Assembly: GCA_014382535.1 (NCBI GenBank)
Contig: JACNJN010000157.1
Coordinates: 1 to 40,330, forward strand
DNA from: Candidatus Desulfolinea nitratireducens
GTDB lineage: Bacteria > Chloroflexota > Anaerolineae > Anaerolineales > Villigracilaceae
Length of the DNA stretch: 40,330 nt
Reading direction: 5' to 3'
In this document: piece by piece, positions 16,113 through 22,632 of the stretch
Numbering within the stretch: position 1 is the stretch's first letter
Layout: each line of letters opens with the position of its first letter
Notes under the pieces: generated by a model
Database searches by the model: none
The model's input: only the letters and a program-made list of their open reading frames with translations
What the model was told of the DNA's origin: nothing
Position numbers and translations under genes: made by a program

Positions 16113-17435
16113 ATGGCAAAGCTAAAACCTTTTAAGGGTATCCGCTACAACCCAGATAAAATTAGCGATATGGCTACCGTAATCAGCCAACCTTACGATC
16201 GCATCCGCCACGGTTTACAAGAGAAATATTACGCCCTCAGCGATTACAACGTGACACGCATGATTAAGGGTAAGGAGTTTGAGACAGATAACTCAGATGA
16301 AAATGTATATACTCGCGCCCAGGCTTTTTTGACCAAATGGCTTGCCGAGGGCATATTGATTCGCGAAGATAAGCCCGCTATCTACGTGTACCATCAGGAA
16401 TTTTCACTCAACGGAGAGCAAGTCACGCGTAAGGCAATAATTTCAGCGCTTGAGTTGGCCCGCTTTGAAGAGGGAATTGTTTTGCCGCACGAGCGCACTC
16501 ACGATGGCCCCAAAATGGATCGGCTCAATCTCACTCGATCTACCGAGGCCTACTTTGGTAATATCTTCACTCTTTATCCAGATGCAGAAAACAAAATCGA
16601 TACCATCCTTGATGCCGCCATCCAGCGCGAACCTGATGTGGATGTGCGCGAACTCTTCGAAAAAGATGTTCGTCAAAAACTGTGGATTGTTACCGACGAT
16701 GCGGTCCTGGCAGTTGTGCAAGCCGAAATGGCATCCAAGACAGGACTTATCATCGCAGATGGACATCATCGCTACGAAACGGCGCTCGCTTATCGTGATG
16801 AGCAACGTGCAAAATTTCCTGACGCCCCCCCAGATGCTGGATTTAATTATCTGATGGTTGCCCTGGTCAGCATGAGCAATCCTGGGCTGACAATTTTGCC
16901 AACCCATCGTCTGATTTTTGATTATAAAAAAATGAGCGCTGGTGATATTCTCGCCAAAGCTGCAGAATTCTTTGAGATTGATGAAGTGGTTAGTCGGGCT
17001 GCGTTGGAATCCAAAATGGAATCTGCGGTTGGCAAAATGGGTTGCTTCGGTCTGGCGACGAAAGACCGTTTCCACTTCCTGACCCTGAAATCTGCTTCCA
17101 TCATGGAGACTCTTGCCCCGTCCCGTGCACAGGTTTGGCAAACCCTGGACGCGAGCATCTTGCATAAACTTCTCCTTGAGCATGTGATGGAAATCAGCGA
17201 GGCGACAATCGACGCGATAGAGGGTATTGAATATTTGCGTGAAACTGATCTTGGATACGATCGTGTTGCTGCTGAAGAGACTACCCTCCTTTTCATCGTC
17301 AATGCGACTCGCATGGAGCAAATCACCGCATGTACCGAGATGGGCGAAAAAATGCCCCAGAAATCGACAGATTTTTACCCTAAAGTCGTCACAGGCTTGG
17401 CGATCCTGGATGTTGGAGTGGACGAACGGCTATAA
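16113..17435 (+). CDS. DUF1015 (COG4198) family protein, likely serine-metabolism enzyme
   Basis: This 440-residue protein matches the DUF1015 pattern: N-terminal FKGIRYN, ATVISQPYDRI, an LPHERT motif, LIIADGHHRYETAL at about 213-226 and LPTHRLI. The DGHHR motif is shared with the ParB/Srx-like fold of free-serine kinases (SerK, SbnI), which phosphorylate serine; this is a motif resemblance, not a demonstrated homology. DUF1015 genes recur beside serA and a serine-type aminotransferase in other bacteria, as here, and no phosphoserine phosphatase is seen in the operon. A serine/phosphoserine conversion role is therefore my inference. ATG 16113 was chosen for the AGGAG 6 nt upstream; the frame is open to 16065. 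Confidence 0.85.
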   Translation: MAKLKPFKGIRYNPDKISDMATVISQPYDRIRHGLQEKYYALSDYNVTRMIKGKEFETDNSDENVYTRAQAFLTKWLAEGILIREDKPAIYVYHQEFSLNGEQVTRKAIISALELARFEEGIVLPHERTHDGPKMDRLNLTRSTEAYFGNIFTLYPDAENKIDTILDAAIQREPDVDVRELFEKDVRQKLWIVTDDAVLAVVQAEMASKTGLIIADGHHRYETALAYRDEQRAKFPDAPPDAGFNYLMVALVSMSNPGLTILPTHRLIFDYKKMSAGDILAKAAEFFEIDEVVSRAALESKMESAVGKMGCFGLATKDRFHFLTLKSASIMETLAPSRAQVWQTLDASILHKLLLEHVMEISEATIDAIEGIEYLRETDLGYDRVAAEETTLLFIVNATRMEQITACTEMGEKMPQKSTDFYPKVVTGLAILDVGVDERL

Positions 17436-17521
17436 GAATTAGGAAATTAATCAGCCTGGATCAACGTCAAAACTCAGATCGGCGCGGTTTTATATCTGCA
17501 ATAATTAGCCTGGAAAAAATG

Positions 17522-17549
17522 TTGACACCAGCCCCGCCTATGCTATAAT
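17522..17549 (+). promoter_or_regulatory. Consensus sigma70 promoter of the L21-L27-L31 operon
   Basis: TTGACA (17522-17527), a 16-bp spacer and TATAAT (17544-17549) give the best promoter in the window. It predicts a leader of about 125 nt before rplU. Within the leader, CTGAG (near 17568) can pair with CTCAG (near 17618), and CGCA/TGCG form a small hairpin just before the Shine-Dalgarno (GGAG). This is compatible with autogenous control by a ribosomal protein, though no known L21 leader motif was recognised with confidence. Confidence 0.8.
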
Positions 17550-17681
17550 ACAACCCGTTAAGCTCCTGCTGAGTTCTTGGCCGGGGCAAATTCTTGTAAA
17601 AACCCAAGCTTTCCCGCACTCAGGCGCTGGGACGAAGACCATCCTCGCAGGGGTTGCGGTGAAGTGAAGATTGGAGAAAAA

Positions 17682-18203
17682 ATGAAGTACGCTATTGTTG
17701 AAAATGGCGGCAAGCAGTATAAGGCCGTCGAGGGTGAGACGATCGAGGTTGATCGCTTGCCTGATGAAGTGGGCGATAAGATTGAACTAGATCGTGTTCT
17801 GATGGTTGTGGATGATGAAAAATTCACAGTTGGAACCCCTGAAGTTGGCGGTGTAAAAGTTAGTGCAACTGTTGCAGCGCATTTCAAGGGGAAAAAAGTG
17901 ATCGTTTTCAAATATCACCCAAAGAAACGTTATCGTCTTAAAAAAGGACATCGTCAACAGTATACTCGCTTGGAGATCAATGCAATTGGCAAAGCTGCGG
18001 TCATAAAGGCAGCAAAAGCTGAAGCGACGCCCGTAAAGGAAGAGAAAGTCGAACCCAAAACGGCTGAGCCAGTTGCAGTTAAGAAACCTGCAGCAAAAGA
18101 ATCTGCTGCCAAGAAACCGGCGGCAAAGAAACCGGCAGCCAAGAAACCCGCTGCGAAGAAGCCTGCGGCGAAAAAACCCGCCAAAACGGCGAAAAAAAAT
18201 TAG
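17682..18203 (+). CDS. rplU: Ribosomal protein bL21 with long Lys/Ala/Pro C-terminal tail
   Basis: Large-subunit protein L21 binds 23S rRNA. The core (residues 1-~103; MKYAIVENGGKQYKAVEGE to KKRYRLKKGHRQQYTRLEI, each a family hallmark) is of normal length. It is followed by about 70 residues rich in Lys, Ala and Pro, ending in five tandem copies of a KKPAA-type unit that resemble histone-H1-like tails. ATG 17682 is set by the GGAG upstream and by the L21 N-terminus; the 35 codons in frame before it belong to the leader. L27 follows after 18 bp, the universal bL21-bL27 pairing. The tail may be an rRNA- or nucleic-acid-binding extension, and its repeats probably vary between strains. Confidence 0.95.
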   Translation: MKYAIVENGGKQYKAVEGETIEVDRLPDEVGDKIELDRVLMVVDDEKFTVGTPEVGGVKVSATVAAHFKGKKVIVFKYHPKKRYRLKKGHRQQYTRLEINAIGKAAVIKAAKAEATPVKEEKVEPKTAEPVAVKKPAAKESAAKKPAAKKPAAKKPAAKKPAAKKPAKTAKKN

Positions 18204-18221
18204 TGAGCTTGTGAGGTAATT

Positions 18222-18479
18222 ATGGCACATAAAACAGGTGGCGGTTCAACCCGCAACGGTCGAGATAGTAAATCAAAACGTCTTGGTGTAAAAAAATACG
18301 CAGGCGAGTCCGTGATTTCCGGAAATATTTTGGTTCGCCAGCGCGGTACGCGCATTAAACCCGGCCTCAATGTTGGCGTTGGGCGTGATCACACTCTCTT
18401 CGCTGTTGCTGAGGGTAAGGTGATGTTCGATATAAACCGTGGACGCAAACGAGTAAATGTTGTTCCGGTTCAAAGCTAA
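18222..18479 (+). CDS. rpmA: Ribosomal protein bL27
   Basis: The 85-residue protein has the L27 signature: [16 protein letters not shown], then [11 protein letters not shown] and the conserved [11 protein letters not shown]27 lies at the peptidyl-transferase centre with its N-terminus near the tRNA CCA ends. The N-terminus starts directly at AHKTGGGS, without the cleavable extension of Firmicutes, so no Prp-type processing is needed. It follows rplU by 18 bp and precedes rpmE by 24 bp in one operon. Confidence 0.97.
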   Translation: MAHKTGGGSTRNGRDSKSKRLGVKKYAGESVISGNILVRQRGTRIKPGLNVGVGRDHTLFAVAEGKVMFDINRGRKRVNVVPVQS

Positions 18480-18503
18480 GCCTCACTGCAAAAAGGAAAG
18501 AAA

Positions 18504-18971
18504 ATGAAGCCCGAAATTCATCCCACTTATTACCCAGAATCCAAAGTTTCCTGCGTGTGCGGGAAAACATGGATAACTGGTTCTACTCAGCCCGAAATTC
18601 ACACAGAAATTTGCTCGAATTGTCATCCCTTCTACACTGGTGATTTACAACGTCTCGTTGATACCGAGGGTCAGGTTGATCGTTTCTACAAACGCTTGCA
18701 GGCTCGCCGGGAGTATGTTGATGCCAAAGATGCGAAGGAACAGGCGCTTATCTCTCCAACCCGCCCAATCGCGGAATTGGATCTCGGCAAACGCGGAACT
18801 GATGCCTTGTTGAAAGCTGGCATTACCGATGTTGGCGAATTTATGAAAAAATATAATGAAGGCGAGAAAGTTGTACTAGCGATTACTGGCTTTGGTCAAA
18901 AATCGCTAATTGACGCCAAAAAGGCTTTGCGCGCGATGGGCTACGACCTCTCTGAGGTTGCGGAAGCCTAA
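18504..18971 (+). CDS. rpmE: Ribosomal protein bL31 fused to an RpoA-CTD-like domain
   Basis: Residues 1-~70 are a zinc-type bL31: MKPEIHPTYY, then C17-x-C19 and C37-x-x-C40 (CVCGK and CSNCHPFYTG), the four-Cys zinc site. Normal L31 ends near residue 70-75. Here a 10-residue linker leads into a domain at about 84-155 (RPIAELDLGKRGTDALLKAG, then ITGFGQKSLIDAKKALRAMG) that lines up with the C-terminal domain of RNA polymerase alpha: R-P-I-x-x-L-D-L, a conserved Arg, L-x-x-A-G-I, G-E and the helix-hairpin-helix G-x-K-S-L-x-x-x-K. In alpha that fold binds UP-element DNA and activators. Fusion with L31 within one uninterrupted frame is unusual. A terminator follows. Confidence 0.92.
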   Translation: MKPEIHPTYYPESKVSCVCGKTWITGSTQPEIHTEICSNCHPFYTGDLQRLVDTEGQVDRFYKRLQARREYVDAKDAKEQALISPTRPIAELDLGKRGTDALLKAGITDVGEFMKKYNEGEKVVLAITGFGQKSLIDAKKALRAMGYDLSEVAEA

Positions 18972-19003
18972 GGATTGCGCAAAATTAAATCTCAGGTACA
19001 CTT

Positions 19004-19037
19004 AATGGGCAGAAGCATTCGCGACTGCCCATTTTTT
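19004..19037 (+). terminator. Intrinsic terminator of the ribosomal-protein operon
   Basis: AATGGGCAG (19004-19012) pairs with CTGCCCATT (19025-19033), followed by a T-run to 19037. It lies 33 bp after rpmE. Confidence 0.88.
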
Positions 19038-19085
19038 ATAGGGGACTTGAACCTTGATTTATGAAGAAATATGGTGAGGAGAAGC

Positions 19086-19655
19086 ATGAAGCATACAAAT
19101 GGCTCTATCGAAGTCATCACCGGGTCCATGTTCTGTGGAAAGACAGATGAGCTGATCCGTCGATTACGCAGGGCAACCATAGCCCGTCAAAAGGTACAGG
19201 TTTTTAAGCCGGCAATTGATATTCGTTACGCTGTGGAGAAGGTTTCTTCTCATGCGGGCGCAGAATTTGCAGCGATGCCCATTGAAGTAAGTCGTGAAAT
19301 ATTGGCACATCTTCTGGATGGCGTTACGGTTGTCGCCATTGACGAAGCACAATTTTTTGACGCAGATGTGATTGCAGTTACTGAAGAGTTGGCCGAGAAA
19401 GGCATCCGGGTGATCGTTGCCGGACTGGATCAGGATTTTCGCTCCGAACCTTTTGGACCCATGCCCGCACTTTTGGCGCAGGCTGAAGAAGTATCCAAAT
19501 TGCGTGCTATTTGTATGGTCTGTGGAGGGGAGGCAAGCCGCACACAGCGCCTGGTTAATGGAGAGCCCGCTCATTATGATGATCCCATTGTCATCGTGGG
19601 CGCCGATGAGCTCTACGAGGCACGTTGCCGCAAACATCACGTGGTGCCTCGATAG
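19086..19655 (+). CDS. tdk: Thymidine kinase (type II)
   Basis: This enzyme phosphorylates thymidine to dTMP with ATP. The 189-residue protein has the P-loop GSMFCGKT (residues 13-20), Walker-B-like [11 protein letters not shown] with the catalytic Glu, the FRSEPFGPM lasso segment and a structural zinc site (CMVC and CRKH near the C-terminus). ATG 19086 was chosen because GAGGAGA lies just upstream; the frame is open to 19071. hpt follows after 51 bp on the same strand, a nucleotide-salvage pairing. Confidence 0.95.
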   Translation: MKHTNGSIEVITGSMFCGKTDELIRRLRRATIARQKVQVFKPAIDIRYAVEKVSSHAGAEFAAMPIEVSREILAHLLDGVTVVAIDEAQFFDADVIAVTEELAEKGIRVIVAGLDQDFRSEPFGPMPALLAQAEEVSKLRAICMVCGGEASRTQRLVNGEPAHYDDPIVIVGADELYEARCRKHHVVPR

Positions 19656-19706
19656 AAGTCGTACGTAAAAAACATCATAATAAACCATTTGATCAAGAGG
19701 TTAATT

Positions 19707-20264
19707 GTGGAAGACTATAAAAATTTTCTCGAAGAAATCCTTATTTCAAAAGAAGATCTCCAGACACGCATTGCCGAATTAGGCGCAGAGATCAGCAAAG
19801 ATTATTTGGGCAAGGAACTGCTCCTGGTATGTATTTTGCGAGGTGGCGTATTCTTCACGGTTGATTTGATGAAAAAGATCGACATCCCGCATGTAGTGGA
19901 ATTTATGGCAATTTCCTCTTATGGGGCGGGGGCAAGGGAATCGACAGGAGATGTGCGCGTAACCCTTGATTTGCAAATTAACATTCGGGACAAACACGTA
20001 CTGCTTGTTGAAGATATTATTGATAGCGGACTCACCCTCGCATCCGTCATAGAAAGACTCTCAGCCCAACACCCCGCCTCTCTCGAAGTTTGTACCCTGC
20101 TTGATAAAGCTGCCCGCCGTGAAGTTGATGTTCCCCTCAAATATCGAGGGTTTAATATCGAAGATAAATTTGTCTTTGGATATGGCCTTGATATCGATGA
20201 GTTTTTTCGAGGTTTGCCCTTTATCGGTGTTGTTGATTTAGATAAATACGAACCTGCCGATTAA
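19707..20264 (+). CDS. hpt: Hypoxanthine phosphoribosyltransferase
   Basis: The enzyme converts hypoxanthine (and usually guanine) with PRPP to IMP/GMP. The 185-residue type I PRTase shows the LVCILRGGVFF loop, the flexible SSYGAG loop, the PRPP-binding VLLVEDIIDSGLTL (about 97-110), the base-recognition segment DKFVFGYGLDIDE and the C-terminal LPFIGVV. The start is GTG 19707, 6 nt after AAGAGG; an in-frame TTG at 19689 lies upstream of the Shine-Dalgarno and is disfavoured. The stop is 3 nt from the cca ATG, so the two genes are coupled. Confidence 0.95.
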   Translation: MEDYKNFLEEILISKEDLQTRIAELGAEISKDYLGKELLLVCILRGGVFFTVDLMKKIDIPHVVEFMAISSYGAGARESTGDVRVTLDLQINIRDKHVLLVEDIIDSGLTLASVIERLSAQHPASLEVCTLLDKAARREVDVPLKYRGFNIEDKFVFGYGLDIDEFFRGLPFIGVVDLDKYEPAD

Positions 20265-20267
20265 ATA

Positions 20268-21968
20268 ATGGTCAACAAATCCCAGCCTCCTGGAGAAGAA
20301 AACAAGAATACCCATTCTTCTTCTTATGCTGGGCGATGGGTTGCGCGAGTAAATGAAAAAATTATTGCTCATGGTGGTACACCCGAGCAAGCAAGCCATG
20401 CGGCGAAAAAATCCCGCCACAAAGAAATCCCTGAGATCCTCTATATGTCTCCTGCTGAACCCCTGGTAACCTCCCCTTTATTATCTGCAGTTGTGGATGC
20501 GATCCCGGCAGACCAACCTTTGTTTTTGATCGGAGGCGCTGTCCGCGATACTTTGCTTGGACGGGTTAGCCACGACCTTGATTTCAGCTTGCCTGTACTC
20601 GGCGGAGTGCCTGGCGATGTTCTAAAGCTTGCCCGGAAAGTAGCGAATCGAATTGGTGCTGCCTACTATCCGCTCGATGCTGAGCGGGGCGCTGCCCGTC
20701 TTGTTCTACTCCACAATGATGGTACTCGCCATATACTCGATTTTGCTGCCTTCCGCGGTGACGACCTTGAAGGTGACCTGCGTGGGCGAGATTTCACCCT
20801 CAACGCCATTGCCTTGGATGTGCATTCACAAGCTATTTACGACCCTCTTGGCGGGGTTGCTGACTTGCTCGCCAAGAATTTACGTCTTTGCTCTCCTGCC
20901 AGCCTTAACGACGATCCTGTCCGCATTTTGAGGGCTATCCGACAGGCAGCAGATTTTGGCTTTCATATCCTTCCTGAGACGAGGGCGGCAATGAAAGAGG
21001 CAGTTCCTGCTCTTTATCAAACATCTCCCGAACGCCAAAGGGATGAACTATTTCGAATCCTGGATGGGAAACAACCCTCAACTGCATTCCGTGCGCTTGA
21101 AATGCTCGATGTTTTTCCTGCAATCCTTCCAGAATTGTCTGCGCTAAATGGATGCGTACAGTCATCTCCGCATGTGGATGATGTTTGGTCCCATACATTG
21201 ACTGCACTGCGCCATCTCAAGTCGATTCTAAATGCCCTTTCTGTACAATATGATTCGAGCATGGCCTCCGAGTTTCATAATGGACTTCTTGTTTTGCGGT
21301 TGGGGCGTTACCGTGAAGACTTTGCTGCACATTTTGGGGTGAGGCTAACGACCGAACGTTCTTTGCAGGGTTTGCTCTTTTTCGCTACACTCTACCACGA
21401 TGTCGGCAAGCCCTTGACAAGGAAAACCGGTGATGATGGCCGTATTCGCTTTTTGGGACATGAGGGTGAAGGTGCGGCTATAGCAACTGAACGTGCAAGA
21501 GCCCTGCATATGAGCAATGATGAAATCGACAGATTGGATCGGATTATTCGCGGTCATTTGCGCATCCACTCAATGACGAGGCAGCTGCTTGATGAAGGGA
21601 AGCAACCCTCCCGGCGAGCGATCTATCGCTTTTTCCGGGATACACAAGATGCAGGAGCAGATATTATCCTGCTTTCTCTGGCGGATTTGCGCGCGACTTA
21701 TGGACATGGATTGCCGGAGGATGTTTGGAAGGCAGAATTGGATATTTGCCGCTTATTGCTCGAGAATCTTTGGGAGCGGCCCACAGAAGTCGTTAAACCA
21801 CCTGCTTTGCTCAATGGGCATGAAGTGATGAAGGCCTTCGATATGAGCCCTGGTCCGTTAGTAGGAAGATTGCTTGAGGCAATCCGGGAGGGGCAGGCTG
21901 TTGGTGAGATCGAGAAAAAAGACGAGGCCTTGGTTTTTGGCCGAGAATGGTTGGCTGCGAAAAAATAA
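20268..21968 (+). CDS. cca: CCA tRNA nucleotidyltransferase / poly(A) polymerase family with HD domain
   Basis: This class II nucleotidyltransferase adds or repairs the 3'-CCA of tRNA. The catalytic head has GGAVRDTLLG (about 90-99) and the metal-binding DLDFS (about 103-108). RGRDFTLNAIA and NDDPVRILRAIR identify the tRNA-NT/PAP family. An HD phosphohydrolase domain follows (YHDVGKP near 378), which in some members removes 2',3'-cyclic phosphates. At 566 residues it is longer than usual, because of an extra ~60-residue N-terminal module (AGRWVARVNEKIIAHG, TPEQASHAAKKS) that resembles the small DUF5678-type domain. The ATG is 3 nt after hpt. A full CCA-adding rather than A-adding specificity cannot be read from sequence alone. 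Confidence 0.9.
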   Translation: MVNKSQPPGEENKNTHSSSYAGRWVARVNEKIIAHGGTPEQASHAAKKSRHKEIPEILYMSPAEPLVTSPLLSAVVDAIPADQPLFLIGGAVRDTLLGRVSHDLDFSLPVLGGVPGDVLKLARKVANRIGAAYYPLDAERGAARLVLLHNDGTRHILDFAAFRGDDLEGDLRGRDFTLNAIALDVHSQAIYDPLGGVADLLAKNLRLCSPASLNDDPVRILRAIRQAADFGFHILPETRAAMKEAVPALYQTSPERQRDELFRILDGKQPSTAFRALEMLDVFPAILPELSALNGCVQSSPHVDDVWSHTLTALRHLKSILNALSVQYDSSMASEFHNGLLVLRLGRYREDFAAHFGVRLTTERSLQGLLFFATLYHDVGKPLTRKTGDDGRIRFLGHEGEGAAIATERARALHMSNDEIDRLDRIIRGHLRIHSMTRQLLDEGKQPSRRAIYRFFRDTQDAGADIILLSLADLRATYGHGLPEDVWKAELDICRLLLENLWERPTEVVKPPALLNGHEVMKAFDMSPGPLVGRLLEAIREGQAVGEIEKKDEALVFGREWLAAKK

Positions 21969-21970
21969 AA

Positions 21971-22004
21971 GCAAAGAGCGTAACCTATTAGTTGCGCTCT
22001 TTGC
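21971..22004. terminator. Bidirectional terminator between convergent cca and response-regulator genes
   Basis: A 14-bp stem (GCAAAGAGCGTAAC at 21971-21984 with GTTGCGCTCTTTGC at 21991-22004, one G-T wobble, loop CTATTA) lies exactly between the two convergent stops, flanked by A- and T-rich sequence. Confidence 0.85.
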
Positions 22005-22017
22005 TAAAATGATTGTG

Positions 22018-22437
22018 CTAAGAAAAGGTTGGCTTTGAAGTATTTACCAATTGCGAAATGGGTCCAAACTGTCCTGTGGCGCGCCGTGCAAGGTTTTTGA
22101 TATGAGCAACCAGAACCTTGTTTGGAATGGGCTTGACTAAAAAATCATCTGCGCCTGCATCCAGTGCACTGGCAACTATTTCCGGGTTATTGAGTGCAGA
22201 AATTACAATAATGGGAATGTTGCTGAACGAGCGAATTTTTTTACAGGTTTCCCAGCCATCCATGCCGGGCATCATCAGGTCAAGAAGGATAATATCAGGC
22301 TTAATCTCGCGAAGAAGTTCAATTCCATCTGGACCGTTATTTGCCGTTTTGATCTCAAAATTTTGAGACTGTAACAATAATGTTAGTAGCTCAGTCATGG
22401 CAATGTCATCATCAATAGCTAAAACTTTAAAAGGCAT
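22018..22437 (-). CDS. Single-domain response regulator (receiver only)
   Basis: This 139-residue receiver has all the phosphotransfer residues: acidic pair D9-D11, phospho-acceptor D53 (IILLDLMMPGMDGW), switch S80 (VISAL), F99 and K102 (DDFLVKPI). There is no output domain, only a ~20-residue tail, so it acts through protein contacts like CheY or Spo0F. ATG 22437 was chosen because GGAG lies 9 nt upstream and MPFKVLAIDDD is a standard N-terminus; the frame is open to 22458. No histidine kinase is nearby, so the cognate sensor is elsewhere. It is divergent from ppdK across a 195-bp spacer. Confidence 0.92.
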   Translation of the reverse strand: MPFKVLAIDDDIAMTELLTLLLQSQNFEIKTANNGPDGIELLREIKPDIILLDLMMPGMDGWETCKKIRSFSNIPIIVISALNNPEIVASALDAGADDFLVKPIPNKVLVAHIKNLARRATGQFGPISQLVNTSKPTFS

Positions 22438-22582
22438 ATTAATTTTTCTCCGTCCCAATTATCCTTTATAAATCGTAAAATAGACCTATCAACCAGTTAA
22501 CAAATTTGTAAGGTGAGGAATAAGATGGAGGAAAACTGACCAAAATATGGCTTTATGATAAACTATCTTAAGTGAAAATTTC

Positions 22583-22604
22583 AACCATCTTATGGTGGTT
22601 TTTT
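22583..22604 (+). terminator. Terminator-like hairpin in the ppdK leader, possible attenuator
   Basis: AACCATC (22583-22589) pairs with GGTGGTT (22594-22600) around a TTAT loop, ending in a T-run to 22604. The nearest upstream gene on this strand (cca) has its own terminator and the adjacent gene is divergent, so the hairpin more likely sits in the ppdK 5' UTR, 28 nt before its start codon. Confidence 0.55.
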
Positions 22605-22632
22605 GCTGTCAAACTGACAAGGAGTTTCAAAG

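Noticed and set aside
16443-17321. A 292-codon minus-strand open frame inside the DUF1015 gene.
   Set aside because: It is antisense to a conserved protein and has no Shine-Dalgarno or domain.
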